Assembly: GCA_017533915.1 (NCBI GenBank)
Contig: JAFWHX010000004.1
Span: 1-64,000 of the forward strand
Reading direction: 5' to 3'
DNA from: Eubacterium sp.
Lineage (GTDB): Bacteria; Bacillota; Clostridia; Peptostreptococcales; Anaerovoracaceae
DNA length: 64,000 bases
The position numbers were made by a program, and so were the translations under genes. Below are positions 20,894 through 30,142 of the stretch, in pieces. The notes below the pieces were generated by a model that saw only the letters and a program-made list of their open reading frames with translations, did no database searches and had not been told where the DNA came from. Position 1 is the first letter of the stretch, and each line of letters starts with the position of its first letter.

Positions 20894-22900
20894 ATGATAT
20901 ATTATGTCGATATTAATGCAGTTCAAGATGGAAATGGTTCTGAATCAATGCCGTTCAGGCATATTGATGACGCTGCTCAGGTAGCCGTTCCCGGTGACGA
21001 AGTCGTCGTTGCGCCTGGAGTTTACCGTGAAAAAGTAACACCAAGATATGCTGGCACTGTGGACTCTCGAATCGTCTATCATTCCAGGGAGCCTCTTGGA
21101 GCTGTCATCACAGGTGCGGACCTGCTTACGGGCTGGAAGCGTCATAAAGGGGACACCTGGGTAAATCGTATAGACAACAGCTTTTTTGGCTCGTATAATC
21201 CATACACTACAATGGTCTGCGGTGACTGGTACTTCGCTCCCACAGTACGTCATACCGGTGCTGTGTTTCTCAACGACAAGATGATGTATGAGACCGTGAC
21301 TCTGGAGGAATGCATCAAAGGCGCTGCCGATCCATATGCCTGGAATGCTGAGGAATCCACATGGAAATGGTACACTGAGCAGGACCGCGGTGAGACAGTA
21401 ATATATGCCAATTTTCATGATCTGGATCCAAATACTCAGAAAGTGGAGATACTTGTCCGTCGGAACTGCTTTATGCCTGATGAGAATGGAATAAACTACA
21501 TTACGGTGTCTGGATTCGACATCAATAAAGGCGCTACTACATGGGCGCCTCCTGCTGCTTATCAGGACGGCCTGATAGGTCCTCACTGGTCCAAAGGATG
21601 GATCATCGAGAACTGTGCTGTATGGGGCAGCAGGTGCTGCGGAATAAGTCTGGGAAAATACCGCGATCCTGAAAATGACATGTACTTCTATACAAAGCAT
21701 GTCAAATCCCCGACACAGATGGAACGAGATGCAGTATGCCGAGGCCAGTATCATGGATGGTCAAAAGAAACGATCGGAAGTCATATCATCCGTCACTGCA
21801 ATATTCATCATTGTGAACAGGCAGGTATCGTTGGCCGTATGGGAGGTGTTTTCTCGGTCATTGAAGACTGCCATATCCACCATATATGCAATTCTCAGCA
21901 ACTGGGTGGTGCAGAGACTGCCGGTATCAAACTGCACGCAGGCATCGACGTAATCATACGCAGAAATTATATCCATCACTGCATCATGGGGATCTGGCTG
22001 GATTGGGAGGCACAGGGTGCAAGAGTAACTCAGAATCTTCTCTGTGATAATCAGCGTCCGGAAGGACTTGAGCCTGCTAAAGGAGCTATGTTCTCTAATG
22101 ATATTTTTGTCGAAGTAGGACATGGTCCGACTCTGATCGATAACAATATCTTGCTATCGAAGACTTCACTGATCATGCCGAGCGAAGGACTGGCAGTCGT
22201 ACACAATCTGATATGTGGAGCTTTCGGTATGATCAATTCCGGCACGGATATTGATGTAAACGGGCGGCAGGAACCTAGATATACCCCATATCATATCCGC
22301 CATCGTACTGAAGTGGCAGGTTTCATGTCGATCCTGCACGGCGACGACAGAATATACAACAACATAATAGTTCAGAAATATCCGGTCGATGACTCATCCA
22401 TTGGATCGGAATCTCCTGAATTCCAGACGGCTGGGACAGCCCAGTTCGATATTTTCCCGTCGTATGATGAATGGATCGCCAATTTCATGATGGACAGGGA
22501 ACCAGACATGGACGCTCTGGTACCATATCATTATGGTCACCTGCCGGTATGGATAGGTGGGAATGCTTATTTCAATGGAGCGACTGTCAGCAAACACGAG
22601 AAAGGATGCTTTGAAAGTGATGCCGGAGATGTCAGAGTTGAGGTGATCGACAATGATGAAATTATTACGCTGAAGACCAACATCTATAAATATATGAAAG
22701 ATTTCCGGGTGGGCATTATAAAGACCGAAACACTTGGCAAGGCATTTGAGCCAGAAGAACGCTTTGAGAACCCAGACGGCTCAGATATAGTTTTTGATCG
22801 AGATTATCTTGGTAAACATCGCGGTCTCAGCACTATGCCCGGGCCATTCGATGAAGGAAATGAAGATATACTGATAATGAATATCGATGGTCTGGAATAG
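20894..22900 (+). CDS. Right-handed beta-helix repeat protein, probable carbohydrate-active enzyme
   Basis: This 668-residue protein opens with YYVDINAVQDGNGSESMPFR, HIDDAAQVAVPGDEVVVAPG. That is the DUF1565-like entry to a parallel beta-helix (pectate-lyase fold). The centre contains repeated rungs of the type IIRHCNIHHCEQAGIVG and IRRNYIHHCIMGIWLDWEAQG with many His and Asn. No signal peptide is present, so it should act in the cytoplasm. This suits a lyase or glycosidase on imported oligosaccharides rather than an adhesin. The exact reaction cannot be assigned. ATG 20894 has GGAGG five bases before it; ATGs at 20876 and 20882 are in frame but lack one. Confidence 0.8.
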   Translation: MIYYVDINAVQDGNGSESMPFRHIDDAAQVAVPGDEVVVAPGVYREKVTPRYAGTVDSRIVYHSREPLGAVITGADLLTGWKRHKGDTWVNRIDNSFFGSYNPYTTMVCGDWYFAPTVRHTGAVFLNDKMMYETVTLEECIKGAADPYAWNAEESTWKWYTEQDRGETVIYANFHDLDPNTQKVEILVRRNCFMPDENGINYITVSGFDINKGATTWAPPAAYQDGLIGPHWSKGWIIENCAVWGSRCCGISLGKYRDPENDMYFYTKHVKSPTQMERDAVCRGQYHGWSKETIGSHIIRHCNIHHCEQAGIVGRMGGVFSVIEDCHIHHICNSQQLGGAETAGIKLHAGIDVIIRRNYIHHCIMGIWLDWEAQGARVTQNLLCDNQRPEGLEPAKGAMFSNDIFVEVGHGPTLIDNNILLSKTSLIMPSEGLAVVHNLICGAFGMINSGTDIDVNGRQEPRYTPYHIRHRTEVAGFMSILHGDDRIYNNIIVQKYPVDDSSIGSESPEFQTAGTAQFDIFPSYDEWIANFMMDREPDMDALVPYHYGHLPVWIGGNAYFNGATVSKHEKGCFESDAGDVRVEVIDNDEIITLKTNIYKYMKDFRVGIIKTETLGKAFEPEERFENPDGSDIVFDRDYLGKHRGLSTMPGPFDEGNEDILIMNIDGLE

Positions 22901-22981
22901 CAAACGGTAACGATCACGATCAAAACAAACTGAACATAAATAAGTTGTAACAAATCAATTAAGATCTGGAGGTAAATCAAT

Positions 22982-23983
22982 ATGAAAAAAAGTATTACTC
23001 TCATACTCGTATTTATTTGTGTGCTTTTTCTTGCTGGATGCGGAGCCGCATCACAGAGTACGGAAACAAAGTCTGACGAGTATACTCCTCAGCTGAAGTT
23101 CCAATTTGCTTCAAAGGATGAAGGCAGAGAGCTCATGTTTTCAAATAAGGATTACTATCTCGGCTTCAGCAAGAATGATCTTGAATTCAAGTTGCAGAAA
23201 AAGGATGCTATGATGACTGATTATCTTGACTTTGCCGGGAAACAGGTCATGGATTTTACAGATGAAGAAAAAGCGCTTGTAGAAAGATTTATGGCAGACA
23301 TGGAGGATGAGCTGAAAAACGAAGGATATGATCTGCCGCCTCTTGATGAGATAATATTTATAAAAACCACTATGCATGAAGAAACAGGCGCCGCAGCATA
23401 CACCCATGGTACTCAGATCTACATTGGAGAACAGGTATTAAGCAGGGTACTGAATGGTGATAAAGAAGATGCTGAAATGTGTGAATCTATCTTATGGCAT
23501 GAACTGTTCCACTGTCTTACCAGATGCAATCCAGACTTCCGCAAAAATATGTATAAGCTGATCAGCTTTACAGTAGTAGAAGACGATTATGAGATACCTC
23601 CTAGTGTGTTTGTCTATCATATCAGCAATCCTGATGTGGAGCATCATAATTCATATGCGACTTTCAATATAGACGGAAAAGATATTGATTGTTTCACAGA
23701 TTTCGTGACCACAAAGCATTTTGAGAAGAAAGGGGACTCATTCTTTGACACTGGAACCACAGCATTGATTCCTATAGATGGCTCAGATATATATTATACT
23801 CCTGAAGAAGCAGATAATTTTGATGAAGTATTCGGTAAAAACACTGATTATGTTATAGATCCGGAAGAGTGTATGGCTGATAACTTTTCTTTCGCAATGC
23901 AATATGGCAAGGACGGTCCTGAGGGAAAAGGATATCCGACTCCTGAGATAATCAACGGGATCATTGACTATTGCAAGAAATGA
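22982..23983 (+). CDS. Lipoprotein with HExxH metallopeptidase motif
   Basis: This protein of 333 residues has a lipoprotein signal peptide (basic MKKS, hydrophobic core, lipobox LAGC with Cys20). The mature protein is expected on the outer face of the membrane. ILWHELFHCLTR at about residues 171-182 gives HExxH, the zinc-binding motif of gluzincin peptidases. A downstream PEECMADNFSFAMQYG (about 301-316) offers a Glu third ligand of the ExxxD type. The family is not recognised by name. GGAGG precedes the ATG. The neighbours do not form an obvious operon with it. Confidence 0.8.
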   Translation: MKKSITLILVFICVLFLAGCGAASQSTETKSDEYTPQLKFQFASKDEGRELMFSNKDYYLGFSKNDLEFKLQKKDAMMTDYLDFAGKQVMDFTDEEKALVERFMADMEDELKNEGYDLPPLDEIIFIKTTMHEETGAAAYTHGTQIYIGEQVLSRVLNGDKEDAEMCESILWHELFHCLTRCNPDFRKNMYKLISFTVVEDDYEIPPSVFVYHISNPDVEHHNSYATFNIDGKDIDCFTDFVTTKHFEKKGDSFFDTGTTALIPIDGSDIYYTPEEADNFDEVFGKNTDYVIDPEECMADNFSFAMQYGKDGPEGKGYPTPEIINGIIDYCKK

Positions 23984-24138
23984 TCAGTTTCAGCACAGGA
24001 ATGCAGGAAAGACAGCATTATATTGAAGTGAAAAAATACAGCAATATATTGAAGCGAACGATGTTGAAATGATATACAAATCTGTCTAAACTGTTATATA
24101 TGGAAATGCATATTCAACATCTGGGAGGACCGGAAGAA

Positions 24139-24687
24139 ATGAAAATTTTATGTATCGGAGATTCTAATACCTTTGGCTTTGATCCGAGATCGATCATTGA
24201 TGATCGTTATCTTGAAGACATACGATGGACCGGCAGGCTGAAAGGTCATGATGTCATAAACTGGGGCATCAACGGCATTACTATACCTCGTGATCCATCG
24301 GTATACATCAGTCTGATCAAAAGAAAAGAGCCGGATCTTGTTGTTGTAATGCTCGGTACTAACGATATACTCGAGGGTGCTGACGCTATGCAGACGACTC
24401 AGAGAATGTGCGAGTTCATAGATGCTATAAGTGCCGCATCAAAACCTATACTTATTATCGCTCCGCCGGTATTGCGGGACGGTGAATGGGTAGAAGGCAG
24501 CGAGATGATAAAAGAATCCGAAAGCCTCGGCGATTTGTATCGTCAGGCGGCAGCTGACAAGGGCTGCATGTTTGCCGACGCGGGCAAATGGGGGATCGAT
24601 ATCTCATTTGATGGTGTGCATTTTTCGCCGGAAGGACACGCTTCATTTGCTGAAAAAATTGAAGAATTCCTTGATAACATTAAATAG
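24139..24687 (+). CDS. SGNH/GDSL family hydrolase
   Basis: This 182-residue esterase-type protein has all key blocks: GDSNTFGFDP (block I, nucleophile Ser), a Gly in WGINGITI (block II), MLGTNDILEG (block III, Asn) and DGVHFSPEGH (block V, Asp/His). No signal peptide is seen, so action is cytoplasmic. The substrate is probably an acyl or acetyl ester of a sugar or lipid. ATG 24139 follows GGGAGGACCGGAAGAA; a longer frame from 24100 has no ribosome site. It is followed after 31 bases by pepF. Confidence 0.88.
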   Translation: MKILCIGDSNTFGFDPRSIIDDRYLEDIRWTGRLKGHDVINWGINGITIPRDPSVYISLIKRKEPDLVVVMLGTNDILEGADAMQTTQRMCEFIDAISAASKPILIIAPPVLRDGEWVEGSEMIKESESLGDLYRQAAADKGCMFADAGKWGIDISFDGVHFSPEGHASFAEKIEEFLDNIK

Positions 24688-24718
24688 ATTATAAAGAAAC
24701 ACATGGACGGAAGGCCTG

Positions 24719-26518
24719 ATGATGAAAAGAAGTGAAGTACCGGTAGAGAAAACATGGGATCTCAGTCTTATCTATAAGTCTCCAGAAGAAGCTTGGGCTG
24801 ATGCTGACAGAGCAAGATCTCTGGCAGACAGACTTGAGCATGATTATAAAGGCAGACTTACCGATTCGAAACAGATAATAGATTGTCTGCACCTCTATGA
24901 GCAGATGAGCATGCTCGCTGAAAAATCATATATCTATTTTTCGCTGAAGCTTGAAACTGATTATTCTGATGCTGAAAGTGCAGCAGATGAGAACAAAGCT
25001 CAGAGCATACTTACAGATCTGCAGACAAAGACCTCTTTCATTGAGAGCGAGATACTTGAAGCAGACGGCAGTATCCTTGAAGATGCTGTAGAAGATGGCG
25101 GTTCTGTCTCAAATTATCTCAGGAAAATGCTGAGAAGAAAGCCGCATGTGCTGAAGCCTGAGACTGAGAAAGCACTTTCTGCTCTTGGGGAATTCATGGA
25201 ATCGCCATACCAGGTGTATAACCAGGCAAAGCTGTCGGACATGCGTTTTGATGATTTTGATGTCGACGGAAAGAAATATCCTCTCGGATATTCTCTGTTT
25301 GAAGACGAGTATGAATATGAGAAAGATACAGAAGTAAGAAGGGCAGCATTCAGACATTTCTCGGATAAGATAAAGCACTATGAGAATGTGACCGCGGCGG
25401 CATACAACGCATACGTATGCAGGGACAAGAGACTTGCAGACCTTAGAGGATTTGATAATGTATTTGATTATCTCCTGTTTGAAGAAGAGGTTCCGAGAGA
25501 GCTTTATGACAGGCAGATAGATGTCATCATGGATAAACTCGCGCCTCATATGAGAAAGTATGCTGAGCTCATCAGGAGAACGCATGGACTGGATAAGATG
25601 ACTTTTGCCGACCTCAAGCTCCCTGTCGATCCGGACTACGACCCGAGAGTGAGCTATGAGGATGCGGAGAAATATATCGCTGACGGACTTTCTATCATGG
25701 GAACGGAATATGTAGACATGGTCCATAAGGCTTTCAGAGAAAGATGGATCGACTACGCGTCAAACGACGGAAAGTGCACCGGCGGATTCTGTGAGAGCCC
25801 ATACGGAGTGCCTGCGTCATTTATACTTCTTCAGTTCCAGGGCAGAATGTCTGATGTCTTCACACTGGCGCATGAGCTTGGACATGCCGGTCATTTCAAG
25901 GCATGTAACGAGGCTCAGGGATATTTTGACGTGGACGTGCCGATGTATTATGTGGAATCTCCAAGTACGATCAACGAGCTCATCATGACCGGGCACCTGG
26001 CTAAGAGCAGCGACGAGCCGAGACTCAGAAGATGGGTGCTCGGGAATATGGTAGGGAACACTTATTATCATAACTGTGTTACGCATCTCCTGGAGGCAGC
26101 ATATCAGAGAGAGGTATATAAGATAGTTGATGCCGGCGGAAGCGTACAGGCAGAGACACTGTCTGGAATATATAAAGATGTCCTTAGAAGATTCTGGGGC
26201 GATACTGTTGAGCTTACAGATGGCGCCGAGCTCACGTGGATGAGGCAGCCTCACTATTATATGGGCTTGTATTCGTACTCTTATTCAGCGAGCCTGACGA
26301 TCTCAACTGCTGTATACAAGAGGATGATGGAAGAAGGACAGCCTGCAGTAGATGACTGGAAAGCGGCGCTCAAGGCGGGATGCACCGTTAGTCCAATCGG
26401 CTTTGCAAAGATGGCCGGAGTGGATATATCAACAGAAAAGCCGCTTCTTGATATGATAGAACATGTGGGATCCATGATCGATGAGATGTGCGATCTCACA
26501 GACATGATCGAAAAATAG
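24719..26518 (+). CDS. pepF: Oligoendopeptidase F (M3 family)
   Basis: This 599-residue zinc peptidase degrades short peptides in the cytoplasm. The M3 signature HELGHAGH lies near residue 385 with the third ligand Glu downstream in YVESPSTINEL. The N-terminus (VEKTWDLSLIYKSPEEAW) and the C-terminal MRQPHYYMGLYSYSYSASLT are typical of PepF. Length is normal. Two adjacent ATGs (24719 and 24722) are possible. With glutaminase next, 22 bases on, and a dipeptidase after that, it forms a peptide and amino-acid breakdown group. Confidence 0.93.
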   Translation: MMKRSEVPVEKTWDLSLIYKSPEEAWADADRARSLADRLEHDYKGRLTDSKQIIDCLHLYEQMSMLAEKSYIYFSLKLETDYSDAESAADENKAQSILTDLQTKTSFIESEILEADGSILEDAVEDGGSVSNYLRKMLRRKPHVLKPETEKALSALGEFMESPYQVYNQAKLSDMRFDDFDVDGKKYPLGYSLFEDEYEYEKDTEVRRAAFRHFSDKIKHYENVTAAAYNAYVCRDKRLADLRGFDNVFDYLLFEEEVPRELYDRQIDVIMDKLAPHMRKYAELIRRTHGLDKMTFADLKLPVDPDYDPRVSYEDAEKYIADGLSIMGTEYVDMVHKAFRERWIDYASNDGKCTGGFCESPYGVPASFILLQFQGRMSDVFTLAHELGHAGHFKACNEAQGYFDVDVPMYYVESPSTINELIMTGHLAKSSDEPRLRRWVLGNMVGNTYYHNCVTHLLEAAYQREVYKIVDAGGSVQAETLSGIYKDVLRRFWGDTVELTDGAELTWMRQPHYYMGLYSYSYSASLTISTAVYKRMMEEGQPAVDDWKAALKAGCTVSPIGFAKMAGVDISTEKPLLDMIEHVGSMIDEMCDLTDMIEK

Positions 26519-26540
26519 ATTTGAAAGGCCAGGTGTAGAA

Positions 26541-27572
26541 ATGCCGGATACATTTCAGCTGAAAACGCGTGATGAAGCGGTAAAGATCGTTGAGAAGGCA
26601 ATGGAGACAGCAAGAAAAGAGATACCAAAGGGAGCTGTCCCGGATTATATTCCTGAGCTTGGAAAAGGCGATCCGGACAAACTGGGTATATGCATATATC
26701 CGCTCCACAGCGACAAGATATGTCTTGGAGATTATCAGACAAGGTTCACGATGCAGTCGATATCAAAAATATTTTCGCTGTGCATCGCACTTGAACTGTT
26801 CGGCCCTGAGAAGCTGTTCGAGAAGGTAGGAGCGGAGCCGTCAGGCGAAGCATTCAATTCTCTGGTCGAGCTTGATCTTACCTCAAATAAGCCGTATAAT
26901 CCGCTGATAAACTCCGGAGCTATTGCTGTTGCGGGGATGCTTATTGATGAAGTCTCATTTCATGATATGCAGATATTCGCACGTGAGTTATGTGATGACG
27001 ATCAGATCGCGGTAAACCGCGCTGTATATGATTCGGAAATGGCGACGTGCTCAAGAAACAGGGCGATCGCTTATCTGCTGGAGAGCAAGGGAATAATCGA
27101 GAGTGACGTAGAAGACGCGCTTAGATTTTATACAAAAATGTGTGCGCTTGAAACAAATGCCGAGTCTCTTGCAAACTTCGCGAACAGGCTTGCCAATGAC
27201 GGTGTCGGCAACAGATCAGGTAAGCGGTATCTTTCGGCAGAGACAGTAAGAATAGTAAAGACTTTGATGCTCACCTGCGGTATGTATGATGGATCAGGAA
27301 CATATGCTCTGGAGGTCGGCATACCTACTAAATCAGGAGTCGGCGGCGGTCTTATGGCCGTTTCCAACAAGCGTGCCGGGATAGGAGTGTTCGGACCGGC
27401 TCTCGACGAGAAAGGCAACAGCATCGCGGGATGCAGGCTTCTCAAGGAGATATCGCATAAGCTCAGACTTTCGATCTTTTACGATACTGATAATATCACG
27501 GCTGCTCCGAAAGATTATTCACTTAATGAATTCTCAAAGGCAAGACATTCCAGTAAAAAATCATACAAATAA
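26541..27572 (+). CDS. glsA: Glutaminase
   Basis: This serine-dependent beta-lactamase-like glutaminase hydrolyses glutamine to glutamate and ammonia. Clear markers are FTMQSISKIFSL with the catalytic Ser-x-x-Lys (about 73-76), YNPLINSGAIA, and TKSGVGGGLMAV near residue 259. The 343-residue length includes a tail of about 30 residues beyond the catalytic domain, without a recognisable domain. The spacing of 22 bases to pepF suggests co-transcription. It supplies glutamate and ammonia from peptide breakdown. Confidence 0.93.
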   Translation: MPDTFQLKTRDEAVKIVEKAMETARKEIPKGAVPDYIPELGKGDPDKLGICIYPLHSDKICLGDYQTRFTMQSISKIFSLCIALELFGPEKLFEKVGAEPSGEAFNSLVELDLTSNKPYNPLINSGAIAVAGMLIDEVSFHDMQIFARELCDDDQIAVNRAVYDSEMATCSRNRAIAYLLESKGIIESDVEDALRFYTKMCALETNAESLANFANRLANDGVGNRSGKRYLSAETVRIVKTLMLTCGMYDGSGTYALEVGIPTKSGVGGGLMAVSNKRAGIGVFGPALDEKGNSIAGCRLLKEISHKLRLSIFYDTDNITAAPKDYSLNEFSKARHSSKKSYK

Positions 27573-27642
27573 CAGCTTGGTTTACATATAATCAATACAG
27601 TAATCAAAATGATTTCACAGAACGGTTCGGAGGGTAGACAGT

Positions 27643-28308
27643 ATGCCATCAGATTTTGAAAGACAGGTAACTATGGATGCGTCAGGATTCGTGCTCTTAT
27701 CAGACATGGTACCGGGCATCATTCAGGAGATCAGGTACTATTCTACATATAATTTTATCGGAGACAGGATAGACGGATATGAAGAGCCTTGTGCACTTAT
27801 GACTGTCGAATCCGCGAGGGCGCTGAAACAGGCTGCTAATGAGGCGAACGTCATGGGTTATCGCCTTAAAGTATTCGATGCCTATCGTCCGGCTTGTGCG
27901 GTAAGGCAGTTCGTTATGTGGGGAATAGAAGATACGGATATCAGAATGAAGCCTTTCTTCTATCCAGAGCTCGAGAAACAGAGACTTTTCGCTGATGGAT
28001 ATATAGCAAAAAGATCGACTCACAGCAGAGGAAGCACTGTCGACCTTACTCTGTTTGATATGAAGACAGGAAAAGAAGTCGACATGGGAAGTCCGTTCGA
28101 CTTGTTCAGCGAGCTCTCTCATCCTGACTACAAGGGCGAAGGGTTTACTGACAAGCAGTACGCAAACAGAATGCTGCTACAAGGGATCATGGCACGTGCT
28201 GGATTTGATCCAATTGACTGCGAGTGGTGGCATTTCACGCTGCACGGCGAGCCATATCCTGACACATATTTCGAATTTCCGGTGTCATCGGCATATCTCA
28301 AGAAGTGA
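27643..28308 (+). CDS. D-alanyl-D-alanine dipeptidase (VanX/DdpX family)
   Basis: This 221-residue zinc dipeptidase of the M15 family carries STHSRGSTVDLTLFD (SxHxxGxAxD metal motif with Ser at the Ala position) at about 125-139 and ECEWWH-type CEWWHFTLHG at about 193-202. A substrate-binding Arg occurs in DAYRPACAV. There is no signal peptide, as for cytoplasmic VanX. No vanH, vanA/B or van regulators are nearby, so recycling of peptidoglycan D-Ala-D-Ala is more likely than glycopeptide resistance. GGAGGG lies 9 bases before ATG 27643. Confidence 0.88.
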   Translation: MPSDFERQVTMDASGFVLLSDMVPGIIQEIRYYSTYNFIGDRIDGYEEPCALMTVESARALKQAANEANVMGYRLKVFDAYRPACAVRQFVMWGIEDTDIRMKPFFYPELEKQRLFADGYIAKRSTHSRGSTVDLTLFDMKTGKEVDMGSPFDLFSELSHPDYKGEGFTDKQYANRMLLQGIMARAGFDPIDCEWWHFTLHGEPYPDTYFEFPVSSAYLKK

Positions 28309-28415
28309 CGCGCCGATCAAAACCGTCAGGCTTAATTGAATGGACATTATCAATGCTGTATGTTAGAATTATCTCTAATAAATAATGATTTTTATCCGGA
28401 TTGAAGAGTAATTGC

Positions 28416-29066
28416 ATGGATATTAAACATAAGATCCGTTTAGCGTTGCCGATAGTGATATACGGCATATTTTACATGGCGTCTTTCCGTCTGCTTGAGC
28501 AGATAGATTACGACCATTATTTCACGCCATATGTCTGGATCGACCATGAGATACCATTTGTACCATGGTTCGTCTTTCCGTATCTTGCATGGTTCATATG
28601 GGTTCCGGGTATTCTTATTTATCTTCTGATAAACGATGAACATGAATTCAGAAAATCACGGAGCATGCTCATTATCGGCATGACTCTGTTTTTGTTGTTT
28701 TCAGCTTTATTTCCTACGAAGCTGTTCTTAAGACCATATGCTGATCCTAATGCGGGGATCTCATACTGGCTGCTTTCACGTCTGTATTCAGCAGACACTG
28801 CTACCAACGTTTTTCCAAGCATACATGTGTATAACACATGCGCTACTTTATACTCTATATATATGAGCGACGCACCGCTTTTCAAGAGCAGGGGCTTCAG
28901 AATATTTGCGTGCGCTGTCTCTCTGCTTATCTGTATGTCTACCATGCTGATAAAGCAGCATTCAATAGTTGATGTGGCAGGTGCTATAGTAATGTTCGTG
29001 ATCGTGGCAGCTATAGTTCAGGAATATCATAAAAAGTATGATCCGGTGCTTGCGGCCGGAGCATAA
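28416..29066 (+). CDS. PAP2-like membrane phosphatase
   Basis: This membrane protein of 216 residues has about six hydrophobic segments. The PAP2-type motifs are partly visible: FPSIHVYNT (about 131-139; normally PSGH, here PSIH) and STMLIKQHSIVDVAGA (SRxxxxxHxxxD type) near 175-190. The family dephosphorylates lipid or isoprenoid phosphates. The first phosphatase motif is not obvious. It is the first gene of a tight run with GT2 and UDP-galactopyranose mutase, so recycling of a glycolipid carrier is plausible. ATG 28416 is preferred; a TTG at 28401 is possible. Confidence 0.75.
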   Translation: MDIKHKIRLALPIVIYGIFYMASFRLLEQIDYDHYFTPYVWIDHEIPFVPWFVFPYLAWFIWVPGILIYLLINDEHEFRKSRSMLIIGMTLFLLFSALFPTKLFLRPYADPNAGISYWLLSRLYSADTATNVFPSIHVYNTCATLYSIYMSDAPLFKSRGFRIFACAVSLLICMSTMLIKQHSIVDVAGAIVMFVIVAAIVQEYHKKYDPVLAAGA

Positions 29067-29100
29067 AGATGATCAGAAAGACTAAGAAGGCAGGTACATT

Positions 29101-30120
29101 ATGAAAATTCTCAGTGTTGTAATTCCATCATATAATTCCGAAGAATATCTTGATCGATGCGTCGATTCTATTCTTCCGGCTGGCGAAGACGTGGAGATCA
29201 TAATCGTAAATGATGGATCGACTGACAGGACTGCAGAGATCGCTGACGATTATGCCGACAAGTTTCCATCCATCGTCAAGGTGATACACAAGGAGAACGG
29301 TGGACATGGCTCTACGATAAACTCGGGTATCAAAGCAGCTACTGGCTGGTTTTTCAAGGTAGTAGACAGTGATGACAGGCTGGATCCTGAATGCCTGAAA
29401 AAAGTCATTGACGTTCTCAAGAAAAGTATCGAGAAGAATACCAAGCTCGACATGCTTCTCTGCAACTATGTTTATGACAAGCAGGGCGCAAAGCACAAAT
29501 TCGTCATGAAGCCAAAGGGGATCCCAAAGGATCAGCTGCTTAACTGGGACGATATAAGACATATCCGGAAATATCATTATATCCTGATGCATTCCATAAT
29601 CTACAGAACCGATCTGTTAAGGCTCTGTGATCTGGAGCTTCCGGAACATACATACTATGTTGACAATATTTATGCATTCCAGCCGCTTCCATATGTCAAG
29701 ACATTCTGCTATAAGGACATCGACCTGTACTGGTACTTCATCGGACGTGAAGGGCAGTCAGTAAGCGAGGAAAAGCTCGTTAAGCAGATAGACCAGTACA
29801 TATTTGTCATAAAGATCATGACGAAGGTATTCAAAGAAAGTAAATACATAACGAACAGCAAGCCGTGTCTCGATTATATGCTTAATTATCTTGAAGTCGT
29901 CTTTGGTATTACATGTAATTTCCTGAACGTAGGCAAGGACCCTGCAAATATCCAGAAAAAGAAGGATCTATGGGCTGAAGTCGAGAAGATCGATCCTGAC
30001 GCAGCTGCGATCCTGAAAAAGCGTCTTGTAGTTGTCGCGACTAACCTGCCGGGAAAAGGCGGCCGCGCTGTCAGTAAATATGGATACAGAGCTTTGTCTA
30101 AGCTGCTGGGATTGAACTGA
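29101..30120 (+). CDS. Family 2 glycosyltransferase
   Basis: This 339-residue protein begins MKILSVVIPSYNSEEYLDRC and continues VEIIIVNDGSTDRTAEIADD, the GT-A nucleotide-binding start. VVDSDDRLDPE supplies the DxD-type metal motif near residue 92. The C-terminal third is helical without a clear transmembrane pair. The sugar donor is not deducible from sequence. Position directly before UDP-galactopyranose mutase suggests a galactofuranose or related transferase. GGCAGG precedes the ATG. Confidence 0.88.
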   Translation: MKILSVVIPSYNSEEYLDRCVDSILPAGEDVEIIIVNDGSTDRTAEIADDYADKFPSIVKVIHKENGGHGSTINSGIKAATGWFFKVVDSDDRLDPECLKKVIDVLKKSIEKNTKLDMLLCNYVYDKQGAKHKFVMKPKGIPKDQLLNWDDIRHIRKYHYILMHSIIYRTDLLRLCDLELPEHTYYVDNIYAFQPLPYVKTFCYKDIDLYWYFIGREGQSVSEEKLVKQIDQYIFVIKIMTKVFKESKYITNSKPCLDYMLNYLEVVFGITCNFLNVGKDPANIQKKKDLWAEVEKIDPDAAAILKKRLVVVATNLPGKGGRAVSKYGYRALSKLLGLN

Positions 30121-30142
30121 TCGTAAAAGAGGGTGGATCGTC

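Noticed and set aside
20945-21754. 269-codon minus-strand open frame
   Set aside because: It lies opposite the beta-helix gene and shows no start signal or domain.
25109-25726. 205-codon minus-strand open frame
   Set aside because: It is the mirror of the pepF coding region, with no independent support.
27643-28308. Vancomycin resistance locus
   Set aside because: The dipeptidase is VanX-like, but no vanH, ligase or two-component genes are nearby, so a resistance role is not supported.
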